From positions 1 to 49,250 of the forward strand of contig NZ_BAAAKI010000011.1 in NCBI RefSeq assembly GCF_039527675.1: a stretch of 49,250 nucleotides of DNA, written 5' to 3'. A program made the translations under genes and the position numbers. A model generated the notes under the pieces. It saw only the letters and a list, made by a program, of their open reading frames with translations. It made no database searches and was not told where the DNA came from. Every line of letters begins with the position of its first letter. The stretch's first letter is position 1. This DNA comes from Luteococcus sanguinis. GTDB taxonomy: Bacteria > Actinomycetota > Actinomycetes > Propionibacteriales > Propionibacteriaceae. Shown piece by piece: positions 36,047-46,077 of this stretch.

Positions 36047-36730
36047 ATGTCCCGCATCCTGATGATCCTCACATCCCACGACCAACTTGGTGACACCGGC
36101 CGTAGGACCGGTTTTTGGCTCGAGGAGTTCGCCGCTCCCTACTACGTGTTCCGCGATGCCGGACACGACATCACCCTCGCCTCACCGAAGGGCGGACGGC
36201 CGCCGGTCGACCCGACCAGCACGCTGCCGCAGATGCAGACCGACTCCACCCGTCGATTCGAGGCCGACGACGCGGCCAAGGCTGCCCTGACGACCAGCAT
36301 CCCTCTGTCGGAGGTTGACGTGACCGAGTTCGACGCGGTCTTCTACCCGGGCGGCCACGGCCCGCTGTGGGACCTCGTGGACGACCCCACCTCGAAGCAG
36401 ATCATCCTCGACAGCGACGCCGCCGACAGGCCGCTGGGCCTGGTCTGCCACGCCCCCGGCGTGCTGCATGCGATCAAGAAGCAGGACGGGACGTCGTTCA
36501 TCACCGACCGTTCGGTGACTGGCTTCACCAATGGCGAGGAGGAGGCCGCCGGGCTGACCAACATCGTTCCGTTCCTGGTCGAGGACTCCCTCAAGGAAGC
36601 GGGGGCCCGCTACAGCAAAGGCCCCGACGGTGACAACTACGTCGTCACGGACGGCACGCTGGTCACCGGGCAGAACCCGGCCTCGTCAGCTGATGCCGCA
36701 CGCCGTCTCCTCGACCTGCTGACCCACTGA
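36047..36730 (+). CDS. DJ-1/PfpI family protein (Hsp31-like)
   Basis: This 227-residue protein of the class I glutamine-amidotransferase-like DJ-1 superfamily is closest to the Hsp31/HchA-type group of fungi and bacteria: MILTSHDQLGDTGRRTGFWLEE, the acidic residue in WLEEFAAPYYVF, FYPGGHGPLWDL and the nucleophile cysteine in GLVCHAPGVL. Such proteins act as glutathione-independent glyoxalases, deglycase-like enzymes or chaperones against methylglyoxal stress. It is followed by a CurA-type reductase after 23 bp, a carbonyl stress pair. Confidence 0.9.
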   Translation: MSRILMILTSHDQLGDTGRRTGFWLEEFAAPYYVFRDAGHDITLASPKGGRPPVDPTSTLPQMQTDSTRRFEADDAAKAALTTSIPLSEVDVTEFDAVFYPGGHGPLWDLVDDPTSKQIILDSDAADRPLGLVCHAPGVLHAIKKQDGTSFITDRSVTGFTNGEEEAAGLTNIVPFLVEDSLKEAGARYSKGPDGDNYVVTDGTLVTGQNPASSADAARRLLDLLTH

Positions 36731-36753
36731 CCACCACCCACAGGAGTACAGGG

Positions 36754-37758
<1,005 letters not shown>

Positions 37759-37811
37759 GCAGGTCGTCGGCTGTCTTCAGCCGCGGTGGCATCACCACGG
37801 ACAGCTGACCA

Positions 37812-37866
37812 GGGGACCTCCGCATGGGCTGGGCGTCGACATGCCCACGATCCTGCGGAGGTCCCC
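37812..37866. terminator. Large hairpin with a 13 bp perfect stem
   Basis: GGGGACCTCCGCA (37812-37824) and TGCGGAGGTCCCC (37854-37866) are perfect complements. The loop holds a second small stem (TGGGC/GCCCA). It lies 54 bp past the reductase stop and before galE. The rest of 37759-37999 shows no gene. Confidence 0.65.
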
Positions 37867-37999
37867 GGCAGGGCCACCCCCACACCACAGCATCCCCACA
37901 GCGGGACCACTGTCAGGCTCGATAGCATCGAAGCACGATGGCCGTCGCCTGGGCCCAGTGCCCCGTCCCCGCGGCAGCCCGGAGAGGAGCACGAGAAAC

Positions 38000-38980
38000 A
38001 TGTCCTGGCTGGTCACCGGCGGAGCCGGTTACATCGGAGCACACGTGGTGCGCGCCTTCATCGAGCAGGGGATCACTCCGGTCGTCCTGGACGACCTGTC
38101 CAGCGGGCACGCGGAGTTCGTCCCGGACGGCGTGACCCTCATCCAGGCGCAGGTGCAGGACACCGGCGCCGTTCGCAAGGCCCTTCGCGAGCACGACGTC
38201 GCGGGCGTCATGCACATCGCCGGCTACAAGTACGCGGGCGTCTCCGTGACCCGTCCGCTGCACTGCTTCGAGCAGAACGTGCAAGGCACGGCGAGCGTGC
38301 TGCAGGCGATGCAGGACGAGGGCGTCAACAAGATCGTCTTCTCCAGCTCGGCTGCCGTCTACGGCACCCCGGACGTCGACATCGTCACCGAGGACTGCCC
38401 CACCCGTCCCGAGTCGCCGTATGGCCAGAGCAAGCTGATCGGCGAGTGGCTGATCGCCGACCAGGCCAAGGCGCTGTCGCTCACCGAGGGTGCGACCCCG
38501 CTGCAGCACGCCTCGCTGCGCTACTTCAACGTCGTCGGGTCAGGGTCCACGGACGTCTACGACACCAGCCCGCACAACCTGTTTCCGCTGGTGATCGAGG
38601 CCCTGCTGGCCGGCAAGACCCCGCGGATCAACGGCACCGACTACCCCACCCCGGATGGCACCTGCGTGCGCGACTACGTGCACGTCGCCGATCTGGCCAC
38701 CAGCCACGTCGCCGCCGCGAAGGCGATGGCCGAGGGGCGCGAGCTCGCGCCGGTCTACAACCTAGGGTCCGGCGACGGGCTGAGCGTGCGCCAGATCATG
38801 GACGCCATGCAGCGCGGCACCGGGCACAGCTTCGAGCCGGTGCTGGCGGAGCGTCGCCCGGGTGACCCGGCTCGGATCGTCGCCGACGGCACCGCCGCGG
38901 GCCGCGACCTGGACTGGAAGATGCGCCACTCCATCGACGAGATGGTGACCAGCGCCTGGCGGGCCCGCACCGCGCACTGA
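38000..38980 (+). CDS. galE: UDP-glucose 4-epimerase
   Basis: This 326-residue short-chain dehydrogenase-fold enzyme interconverts UDP-glucose and UDP-galactose. NAD binding is at GGAGYIGAH (residues 7-15). The catalytic Ser/Tyr/Lys appear in FSSSAAVYGTP and SPYGQSK. The late RDYVHVADLATSHVAA and YNLGSGDGLSVRQI blocks bind the sugar nucleotide. The ATG at 38000 follows AGGAG. The frame is open upstream to 37841, but only through the hairpin. It lies next to, and convergent with, the galM-ending sugar operon and likely handles the galactose released there. Confidence 0.96.
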   Translation: MSWLVTGGAGYIGAHVVRAFIEQGITPVVLDDLSSGHAEFVPDGVTLIQAQVQDTGAVRKALREHDVAGVMHIAGYKYAGVSVTRPLHCFEQNVQGTASVLQAMQDEGVNKIVFSSSAAVYGTPDVDIVTEDCPTRPESPYGQSKLIGEWLIADQAKALSLTEGATPLQHASLRYFNVVGSGSTDVYDTSPHNLFPLVIEALLAGKTPRINGTDYPTPDGTCVRDYVHVADLATSHVAAAKAMAEGRELAPVYNLGSGDGLSVRQIMDAMQRGTGHSFEPVLAERRPGDPARIVADGTAAGRDLDWKMRHSIDEMVTSAWRARTAH

Positions 38981-39005
38981 CTGGCGCGGCTCGTGCGCCG
39001 CGTGA

Positions 39006-39038
39006 TTCGGATACCTCGGTTCAGCCCGAGGTGCCGAA
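39006..39038. terminator. Hairpin between convergent galE and galM
   Basis: TTCGG-at-ACCTCGG (39006-39019) pairs with CCGAGGT-g-CCGAA (39026-39038), a 12 bp stem with a small bulge and a 6 nt loop. It serves both converging transcripts. Confidence 0.7.
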
Positions 39039-39069
39039 ACCCACGCGGGGCACAGCCACATGCCAACCC

Positions 39070-40080
39070 TCAGCCGGCAAAGCGCCACTCGATCGTCGAG
39101 TTCCAGATCTCGCCCGGGCGCAACACGGCATCCCCTTCCCAGGGCTGGTTCGGGGTGTCGGGGTGGACGTGCGGCTCCAGGGCCAGCGCGTCGCCTTGCC
39201 GGAGCCGACGCCCGCCCCTGGCCGTCCACAGGCCGTCCAGGAAGTTGCCGGTGTACACCTGCAGCGCGGGTTGGTCCGACCAGACCTCGACGACGCGACC
39301 GCTGGTCGGGCACTCCACCCGAGCCGCCCGGCGGAAGCCCTCCCCGTCGATGTCGAACGAGTGGTCGATGCCCTTGGCAAGGCTGACTTGGGGGTTGTCA
39401 GTCCGCACCGCGTCCCCGACTCGGGTGGGCTGGCGCAGGTCGAAGGGGGTCCCGGCCACGTCGGCGATGGTCCCCAAGGGGATTGATTCCGCGTCGATCG
39501 GGACGTAACCACTGGCGTTCACCTGCAGGATGTTGTCGTCGATGCTCCCCGAACCAGCGAGGTTGAGGTACAGGTGGCTCGTCAGCGCGCAGACGGTGGG
39601 GGCATCGGTGGTCGCCGACAGCTCCAGCCGCAGTGCATCGTCGGCCACGGTGTAGGTGGCACGGGCGGTCAGCTCGCCACCAAAACCCTGGTCGCCGTCC
39701 GGGCTGACGAGTTCCAGCGTGATCGAGGCGTCATCGTTGGCAACGACCGTCCACAGCCGGGCATCGAAGCCCTCGACACCGCCGTGCAAAGCATTGGCAC
39801 CCTCATTGGCGGTGACGCGGAACTCGCGTCCGTCAACCGCGTACCGGGCCTTGGCGAGGCGGTTCGCGTAGCGTCCGACCACCGCCCCGAAGTAGGCCTT
39901 GGCCATCTGCTGTTGCTCGAGGGTGTCGAAGCCGATGGCGACGTCCTGGCCGTCGACCTCAACCCGGTTGACGATGGCGCCCAATTCCAGGACCTGCACG
40001 CGGAGCCGGCCAGCCACCAACTCGTGGGCTCGCACCTCGCGTCCGTCGGGCAGGGTTCCGAAAACCGTCGCGGGGCTCAT
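39070..40080 (-). CDS. galM: Aldose 1-epimerase (mutarotase)
   Basis: This 336-residue GalM-family enzyme interconverts the alpha and beta anomers of aldoses such as galactose, glucose or arabinose. Visible are GRYANRLAKARY, ALHGGVEGFDARLW with the first active-site His, SHLYLNLAG with the second, and the C-terminal LQVYTGNFLDG and ALALEPHVHPDTPNQP, which includes the catalytic Glu. ATG 40080 overlaps the upstream glycoside hydrolase stop (ATGA), so I do not use the longer frame to 40140. It is the last gene of the oligosaccharide operon. Confidence 0.94.
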   Translation of the reverse strand: MSPATVFGTLPDGREVRAHELVAGRLRVQVLELGAIVNRVEVDGQDVAIGFDTLEQQQMAKAYFGAVVGRYANRLAKARYAVDGREFRVTANEGANALHGGVEGFDARLWTVVANDDASITLELVSPDGDQGFGGELTARATYTVADDALRLELSATTDAPTVCALTSHLYLNLAGSGSIDDNILQVNASGYVPIDAESIPLGTIADVAGTPFDLRQPTRVGDAVRTDNPQVSLAKGIDHSFDIDGEGFRRAARVECPTSGRVVEVWSDQPALQVYTGNFLDGLWTARGGRRLRQGDALALEPHVHPDTPNQPWEGDAVLRPGEIWNSTIEWRFAG

Positions 40081-41882
40081 TCGCCCATCAACTCCTTGAG
40101 GGTCTCGATGGGAAGCTTGGGGACTCGGTGCTCGTCGCACAGTCCGTTGGCTTCCTGAAGGGTGTCGGTCAGCTGGGTCCAGCAGTAGCCGCCGAGGATC
40201 GGGGACGCCTTCACCGCGTCCATGATCTCACGCACCCGGTCTGCGAAGTCGCCAGCGTCCTTCGCCGATGAGTATCCCCAGGTCTGGTCGGCACTGGGCT
40301 GGGTGACGAACTCCACGCCGCCGAACTCGGTCAGCAGGACGGGAATGTCGTAGCCCTGGTCGACGCCGACGGCGATGGCTCGCCCGGCGGGACCGCTGGT
40401 GTTGAGCATCTCGTCCAGCCCGGCATCGGTGTAGCGGTCGGCCAGCACCTCACCGCGCCACTCGTAGTCGTGGATGGTGAGCAGGTCGGAGTCGGTGTGC
40501 TCCCAACCATCGTTCGAGACGACCGGACGGGTGGGATCCAGCGCTCGGGTGAGATCCGAGAGTCCGCGGGTGTACGCCCGCTGCTGCTCGTCGTCGGCCA
40601 GGTGCGTGACGCCCCAGGACTCGTTGAACGGAACCCAGGCGATGATCGAAGGGTGCCCCTCGTACTGGCGCACGATGTCGACCCACTCGCCGGTCAGCAG
40701 CTTCACGGCCACCGAGTCGAAGGTGTACGCGGCTGCGCTCTCACCCCAGACCGTCAGACCCAGCTTGTCGGCCCAGAAGAGCAGCCGCGGATCCTCCACC
40801 TTCTGGTGGATGCGGGCCGAGTTGAAGCCGAGGTCGAGGATCAGCTGAACCTCCTCACGCATGGCCTCCAGCGACGGCGGGGTGAGGTGGGATGCGGGCC
40901 AGTAGCCCTGCTCCAGCACGGAGCGCAGCACGGCGGGACGGTTGTTGATCGTCATCCGGTGCGTGGTGGTTCCGACTTCTCGTAGGCCGAGGTACCCGGT
41001 GATCTGGTCGTCCCCGATGACGGCGGCGCAGTCCAGCAGCGTGGGATGCCCGGGCTGCCAGAGCAGTTGTTCGTAGTTGACGCCATTGTTCTGGCCGGCG
41101 AGCTCCATCGTGACGCTGATCACGCGGTCGTTGACAAGCGTGCTGGTGGCGGCCAGCGCCTGCCCTTCGTGCGCCACCGCCAGCTGCAGATCGAGCGGCT
41201 CGGCGGGACGGCGGTTCAGCTCCACCAGGGCGGTGATGGTGCCGGTGGTGATGGACGTCCGCCAGACCAGCCGGGTGATGTGCAGTGGGGCCACGGACTC
41301 GAGCCACACGCTGCGCCAGATGCCCGTCGTGCGGTGGTACCAGATGACGTGGGGATCCTCGAGCCAGTCCTGCTTGCCGCGGGGCAGCCGGATGTCCAAC
41401 GGGTCCTCGAAGGCGCGGACGACGACCACATGCTCGTCACCATCATCCAGCGCATTCGTGATGTCGAAGCTGAACGCCGATTGCCCCCCGACATGCGTGC
41501 CGACGAGCTGCCCGTCGACGAAGACCATCGCCTCGTGGTCGACGGCGCCGAAGTGCAGCACGAGCCGACGCCCGTCCGCCTGGCCAGCCGCGGCAAGGTC
41601 GTCGGCGGTGAGGATGATCCGGTACCAGACGCAGGGATGAAAGCCCTTCTCCCCCACCCCCGACGCCTCGGTCTCGGGCGCGAAGGGGAGCTGGATCGTC
41701 CGTCCGAACGGCTCGGCGTCACGTTCCCAGTGCTCGTCCAGCCCGACCTGCTGGTCGTCGTGGGCGAAGCCGACCTGTCGGTCCAGGCTGCACCAGCCCG
41801 CTCGCAACAGGGTGGGACGGGGATGCGTGCCGTCCTGCTGCGAGGCGGGGCTCAGCTGGGCCAGGCGGAGTGCTTCGTTCAT
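40077..41882 (-). CDS. Glycoside hydrolase family 2 protein
   Basis: This 601-residue enzyme has the GH2 layout: a jelly-roll sugar-binding domain (WYRIILTADDL..., DGQLVGTHVGGQSAFSFDIT), an immunoglobulin-like domain, and a TIM barrel with the acid/base Glu421 in VPFNESWGV and the nucleophile Glu519 in LLTEFGGV. There is no signal peptide, so it acts inside the cell on imported oligosaccharides. GH2 covers beta-galactosidase, beta-glucuronidase, beta-mannosidase and arabinopyranosidase activities. The context favours a galactose- or arabinose-type linkage, but this is inference. Confidence 0.9.
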   Translation of the reverse strand: MNEALRLAQLSPASQQDGTHPRPTLLRAGWCSLDRQVGFAHDDQQVGLDEHWERDAEPFGRTIQLPFAPETEASGVGEKGFHPCVWYRIILTADDLAAAGQADGRRLVLHFGAVDHEAMVFVDGQLVGTHVGGQSAFSFDITNALDDGDEHVVVVRAFEDPLDIRLPRGKQDWLEDPHVIWYHRTTGIWRSVWLESVAPLHITRLVWRTSITTGTITALVELNRRPAEPLDLQLAVAHEGQALAATSTLVNDRVISVTMELAGQNNGVNYEQLLWQPGHPTLLDCAAVIGDDQITGYLGLREVGTTTHRMTINNRPAVLRSVLEQGYWPASHLTPPSLEAMREEVQLILDLGFNSARIHQKVEDPRLLFWADKLGLTVWGESAAAYTFDSVAVKLLTGEWVDIVRQYEGHPSIIAWVPFNESWGVTHLADDEQQRAYTRGLSDLTRALDPTRPVVSNDGWEHTDSDLLTIHDYEWRGEVLADRYTDAGLDEMLNTSGPAGRAIAVGVDQGYDIPVLLTEFGGVEFVTQPSADQTWGYSSAKDAGDFADRVREIMDAVKASPILGGYCWTQLTDTLQEANGLCDEHRVPKLPIETLKELMGE

Positions 41883-41924
41883 GGCTGCTCTTTCGTGTCT
41901 TCGGGAGTGTCGTACGCGGAGGGG

Positions 41925-42974
41925 TCAGGGAAGGGCTGGCTGCTCGGCGGTGGGCGGTTCGACGTTAGCCTTGCGGCCGTCGAAGGTGACCTTCGACAAC
42001 CACATCTGGCGCCCGGTCACTTCGTCCCCCACGGAGTCGGGAACCCAGGCGTGGTAGACCATCCACCACTGCCCACGCACCTTCAGCAGCTGGCAATGGC
42101 CGGGGCCAGCCGCCACCTCGTTGGTGACCAGCACCGGCTCTGGGTCCTTCGTGAAGGGGCCGGTGGGCGAGGTCGAGACGGCGTGCCCGACCGCGTAGTC
42201 GGCGGAGCCATAGTCGTTGCCCGAGTAGAGCATGTGGAAGACGCCGTCGACCTCGACCACGGCGGGGGCTTCCACGAGGTGCCCCTCCCACGGCTGGTCC
42301 TGCTGGAGAAGCTTCGTGGGTTTGCCGGTGACCGCCAACCCATCCGACGACAGGGGCTGCGCCTTGATCCAGGTGTCGACCCCGATCGCGTTGCCGTCGT
42401 TCTTCCAGTAGAGCCAGGCCTTGCCAGAGCTGTCGATGAAGGGGGTCTGGTCGATGGACCCTCCTTCTGCCGTCTCGCACACCAGGGGCTTGGCGGAGGA
42501 GTCGGTGTACGGGCCCTCGGCCGTTGCGGACGTGGCCACCGAGAGGCATTGCCACTGTGGGTCCTCCGCGCGGGTCGTGTAGTACAGGCGCCATGTCCCA
42601 TCGCTCCACCTGATGATCTCCGGCGCCCATACCTTTCCCGAGGTCGACCACGTGGCCACCGATGGCAGCGCGTCGACGCCCTGCTCCCAATTGGCCATGT
42701 CATCGCTGGTGAGCGTCTGGACGTTCATCCCATTGCCGTTGGTGGCGATCGCGAGATACCCCGAGCCGGTGTCGATGACCTGTGGGTCAGGGAAGTTGGC
42801 CGCGAAGACGGGGTTGGTGAAACCGGACATGGATGTCTCCGACGATGGGGTCGCGGCCGATGTACTGCTGACCGCAGGCGTGGTCGAGCCGGTCGAGCAC
42901 GCGACCAGGGCACCCTGGGAAACCAGGACCAAGGCACCCACGGCCGCTGCCCGCCGGAAGCGGCGCGGATTCAT
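41925..42974 (-). CDS. Lipoprotein glycoside hydrolase, family 43
   Basis: From the ATG at 42974 this is a 349-residue exported protein. A signal peptide with lipobox LVAC (Cys26) anchors it to the outer face of the membrane, and a Ser/Thr-rich linker follows. The five-bladed beta-propeller of GH43 shows the catalytic triad: Asp63 (FPDPQVI), Asp175 (GSIDQTPFI) and Glu235 (GHLVEAPAVV). Members cleave arabinofuranosyl, xylosyl or galactosyl ends of plant polysaccharides. The start overlaps the stop of the previous GH43 gene (TGATG). Confidence 0.9.
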   Translation of the reverse strand: MNPRRFRRAAAVGALVLVSQGALVACSTGSTTPAVSSTSAATPSSETSMSGFTNPVFAANFPDPQVIDTGSGYLAIATNGNGMNVQTLTSDDMANWEQGVDALPSVATWSTSGKVWAPEIIRWSDGTWRLYYTTRAEDPQWQCLSVATSATAEGPYTDSSAKPLVCETAEGGSIDQTPFIDSSGKAWLYWKNDGNAIGVDTWIKAQPLSSDGLAVTGKPTKLLQQDQPWEGHLVEAPAVVEVDGVFHMLYSGNDYGSADYAVGHAVSTSPTGPFTKDPEPVLVTNEVAAGPGHCQLLKVRGQWWMVYHAWVPDSVGDEVTGRQMWLSKVTFDGRKANVEPPTAEQPALP

Positions 42975-45232
42975 CAGTTGGGCCATGTACCCGGGGCAGC
43001 GGTGGCCGTGTCGATGCGGAACCAGTCGAAGCTGGCGGCAGCCGCAGGGGTTGCACCGCCTCCGGTGTACAGACCGATCCTGGGATTCGTGCCGGCGGCG
43101 AAGGTCCACGTGGCGCCCCAGGACCAGTTGGTGCCATCGCGGCTGATCGCTGCCCGGTAGAGCTGCTCACCGTTGGCGGCCGTGTGGTGCGCGATCCGCA
43201 TCCACATGGTCGCAGCGTTCGCCCCGACGATGGCGCCGCCGTAGTTGACCCGTCCATCCGGAGCGGCTGCGGTCTCGCGTCCGAACTCGACGGTGCGGGT
43301 GCCCCAGATGGAGACCGAGCCGAGGCGAGCGAAGTCGTCATCGGTGTTGTGCACCACCAGTCCGGCCTGCTGGTAGTTGCGGTCGTTCGAGTCTTGGCCA
43401 AGATCAAGGGTGAACTTCGTCTCCGCGATCCAGTCGCCCGGCGGGGCCTCGCGCAGCAACAACGCGCCCGAACCCCCCGCGCCGGTCAGGTCGACAGACC
43501 TGAGTGGCCAGACCAGTGAGTCGGAGGTGAGCGAGACGTCAGCCTGCGGGCGTACCCACTGCCATGAGGGATCCATCGAAGCGTTGAACTCGTCGGTGAA
43601 GAAGCTTGCACCGCGGGCCGGTTGCGGGCTCAGGGCCACGGCCTCGACCGCGGGTCGGGCGGCAGTCAAGTTGTCGACCAGACCATTGCCGATGACACGT
43701 ACCGGCGCGGCGGGGAGCGATAAGCCCGCCACCGTGGTTCGGACGATCGCCGCCGGGTCGGACAAGTCCTCCGGCGATACATGGGCCGTCAGGTTTCCAC
43801 GATCCACCTCGACCACGACGCTGGCCCAACCCGTGAGCTCCGGGAGCCCGTCTGTGACGACCCGTCCACGTACCTGAAGGCTGAGTTGGTGCGCGATGGG
43901 GTCGATGACCACCTTCACCTGGTCACGGCCCGAACCGAGGAAGACCTGGGTCTTCGCGCCTGACTTCACGTCCATCCGGACGCGGACGTCACCGGCCGGC
44001 AGTGCGGAGGTGGACGAGGTGCCGTTGACCAGGGCGGAGACGCCGCCCTGGGGGTCGGCCACGGGAGTGGTCCGAGACATCCCGTCGGCGGGCGACGCCG
44101 GGGTTGCACCCACCAAGGAGTTCACCACCGGTGCGGCCATCGGGGCGTCCGAAGGCCCGAAGCCGGCATTCACCCGCGGCCAGCCATCGATCCAGTCGAT
44201 GCGATCGATCAGCATGGGGCGCTTGTTGATGCCGAAGGGTTTGGCCAGCCATGGGTCATTGCGGTCGATGGCGTGGTAGACGAGGAAGTCACGCCCAGAT
44301 GCGTCGGTGAACATGGCGTTGTGCCCAGCCCCCACCCAGGTGTTTCCGTTCTGGGTGACGACGATGGTGCCACCGGTCACGGACGCGTTGAGGTCCAGCC
44401 CGTCCTGGTCCAGGTAGGGCCCCATCGGCGATCGGGAGCGCCCCGCGAACACGGAGTAGCCGGTGGTGGGCCCCGCGCAGCAGTTCGCCGAGGACGCCAT
44501 CAGGTAGTACCAACCGTCGTGCTCGACGATGTAGCTGCCCTCGTAACGGTCCCAGTGGCCGATCTGGGTCGGCTCACCGACGCGCGTCAGCCCGTCGTCA
44601 GAGACGCGCGTTATGTGCACGCCTCCGTAGTACGAGCCCCAGGACAGGTACTGGTTGCCGTCCGTGTCCGTGAAGCCGCTGGGATCAATGGTCCAGAAGT
44701 AGTCACCGGGGTTGTTGGCCCGAGGCGCCACGATCGGTGAGGCGGTGGGGGTCCAGGGGCCGGTGGGAGTGGGGGCGGTGGCCACACCGATCGCGTTGTC
44801 GACGCCGTCGTTCAGCGTCGTGTCGGTGACGCTGAAGTACATGACGTACCGTCCGTCGATGTACCGGACGTCCGGCGCCCAGAGCCCGGCGGACTCGGTT
44901 GCATAGGACGGGCGGTTGGCGTCGGTGAAGATGGGGCCGATGTAGTCCCAGCTCACCCAGTCCCTGGTGCGCGAGATGTGGCCCACGACGCTGGGTTCAC
45001 CGGCGCGGAGCGGGTCGGCGGTGGCGTAGGCGTACCACCATCCGTCCTTGCCCTGGATGACCGACGGATCGGCATAGGTGTCCGCGAAGGACTGGGAGAC
45101 CGGGTTGGTGTAGGTGGCGGGCGTGTCCGCACTGGCCGTGGTCAGGGCAGCGGCCGAGAACGTCAGCATCAAGCCAGCGATGGCGACGGCGGCAAGCGAT
45201 CGAGCGGTACGAGTGGTGGGAGCACTCATCAT
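42974..45232 (-). CDS. Secreted GH43 arabinanase-like enzyme with C-terminal lectin-like domain
   Basis: This 752-residue secreted enzyme has a signal peptide (about 1-35, ending ASA). The GH43 propeller spans about 40-370, with catalytic Asp55 (YADPSVI), Asp183 (FWTIDPSGF) and Glu231 (DRYEGSYIV). GAGHNAMFTD and DFLVYHAID are features of arabinan endo-1,5-alpha-arabinosidases. Beyond 400 come beta-sandwich regions. The last one (FDEFN-like ... AGLVVHNTDDDFARLG) resembles a DUF1349/concanavalin-type carbohydrate-binding domain. AGGAG precedes ATG 45232. It likely cuts arabinan outside the cell for uptake by the adjacent transporter. Confidence 0.9.
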   Translation of the reverse strand: MMSAPTTRTARSLAAVAIAGLMLTFSAAALTTASADTPATYTNPVSQSFADTYADPSVIQGKDGWWYAYATADPLRAGEPSVVGHISRTRDWVSWDYIGPIFTDANRPSYATESAGLWAPDVRYIDGRYVMYFSVTDTTLNDGVDNAIGVATAPTPTGPWTPTASPIVAPRANNPGDYFWTIDPSGFTDTDGNQYLSWGSYYGGVHITRVSDDGLTRVGEPTQIGHWDRYEGSYIVEHDGWYYLMASSANCCAGPTTGYSVFAGRSRSPMGPYLDQDGLDLNASVTGGTIVVTQNGNTWVGAGHNAMFTDASGRDFLVYHAIDRNDPWLAKPFGINKRPMLIDRIDWIDGWPRVNAGFGPSDAPMAAPVVNSLVGATPASPADGMSRTTPVADPQGGVSALVNGTSSTSALPAGDVRVRMDVKSGAKTQVFLGSGRDQVKVVIDPIAHQLSLQVRGRVVTDGLPELTGWASVVVEVDRGNLTAHVSPEDLSDPAAIVRTTVAGLSLPAAPVRVIGNGLVDNLTAARPAVEAVALSPQPARGASFFTDEFNASMDPSWQWVRPQADVSLTSDSLVWPLRSVDLTGAGGSGALLLREAPPGDWIAETKFTLDLGQDSNDRNYQQAGLVVHNTDDDFARLGSVSIWGTRTVEFGRETAAAPDGRVNYGGAIVGANAATMWMRIAHHTAANGEQLYRAAISRDGTNWSWGATWTFAAGTNPRIGLYTGGGATPAAAASFDWFRIDTATAAPGTWPN

Positions 45233-45258
45233 CGTCTCCTTGTGGAGTGGGAATGGGT

Positions 45259-46077
45259 TCACTTCAGGCCAGAGCTGGCGACGCCCTGGATGATGTAGCG
45301 CTGCAAGAACACGTAGATGACAAGGACGGGGACGGCGGCGATCGATGCGCCGGCCATGACGACCGGGTAGTCGATCGTGTACGCACCCTGAAGCCGGCTC
45401 AACCCGATCGGGAGGGTGAGCTTGTCGTACATGACGTACAGGGGCCAGACGAAGTCATTCCAGTTCGCGAGGAAGCTCAGGACGACGAGCGTCATGACGG
45501 CGGCCTTGGCGTTGGGCAGGACGATGCGGAAGAAAGTGGTCATCGGCCCGGCACCATCGATGCGGGCGCTCTCCTCGAGCTCCACGGGCAGGGCGGTGAA
45601 GAACTGGCGCATGAAGAACACCCCGAAGGCACCGGCCGCGCCGGGCACCACCAGGGCCTGGAGGGTGTCGAGCCACTGGAGCTTGCTCATCATCTCGAAG
45701 TTCGGCATCAGGAAGATGAAGCCCGGGACGAACATGGTCGACAGGATCAGGCCGAAGATCGCAGTGCGTCCACGAAAGTGCATCCTGGCCAATGCATAGC
45801 CAGCCATGGATGCGACGGTGACGACGAGCAGCGCGTGCAGGCTGGCGGCGATCAACGAGGTGGCGAACCACTGCATCACCGGCGAACCCGCGTCACTCAG
45901 CAGCGTGCGGTAGGCACCCAGGGTCCAGGTCTCGGGGATGAAGGTCGGCGGCACCTGCTGGGACTCGCTGCGGGTCTTGAAGGAGGTCAGGATGACCATC
46001 AGCAGCGGGCCGATGAAGACGAGCGTCAACGCCACCATCATCAGCCAGAACAGGGGGTTGCGGGGCGTGCGGTTCAT
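45259..46077 (-). CDS. Carbohydrate ABC transporter permease (MalG-like)
   Basis: This 272-residue CUT1-type permease has six membrane helices and the cytoplasmic EAA loop (ELEESARIDGAGPMTTFFRIVLP), where the ATPase docks. It pairs with the permease encoded just upstream (ATGA overlap). No ATPase gene lies in the operon, so a shared MsiK-type ATPase encoded elsewhere is likely, as in many actinobacteria. The open frame is longer on the 5' side, but that part is the shadow of the first permease. Confidence 0.95.
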   Translation of the reverse strand: MNRTPRNPLFWLMMVALTLVFIGPLLMVILTSFKTRSESQQVPPTFIPETWTLGAYRTLLSDAGSPVMQWFATSLIAASLHALLVVTVASMAGYALARMHFRGRTAIFGLILSTMFVPGFIFLMPNFEMMSKLQWLDTLQALVVPGAAGAFGVFFMRQFFTALPVELEESARIDGAGPMTTFFRIVLPNAKAAVMTLVVLSFLANWNDFVWPLYVMYDKLTLPIGLSRLQGAYTIDYPVVMAGASIAAVPVLVIYVFLQRYIIQGVASSGLK

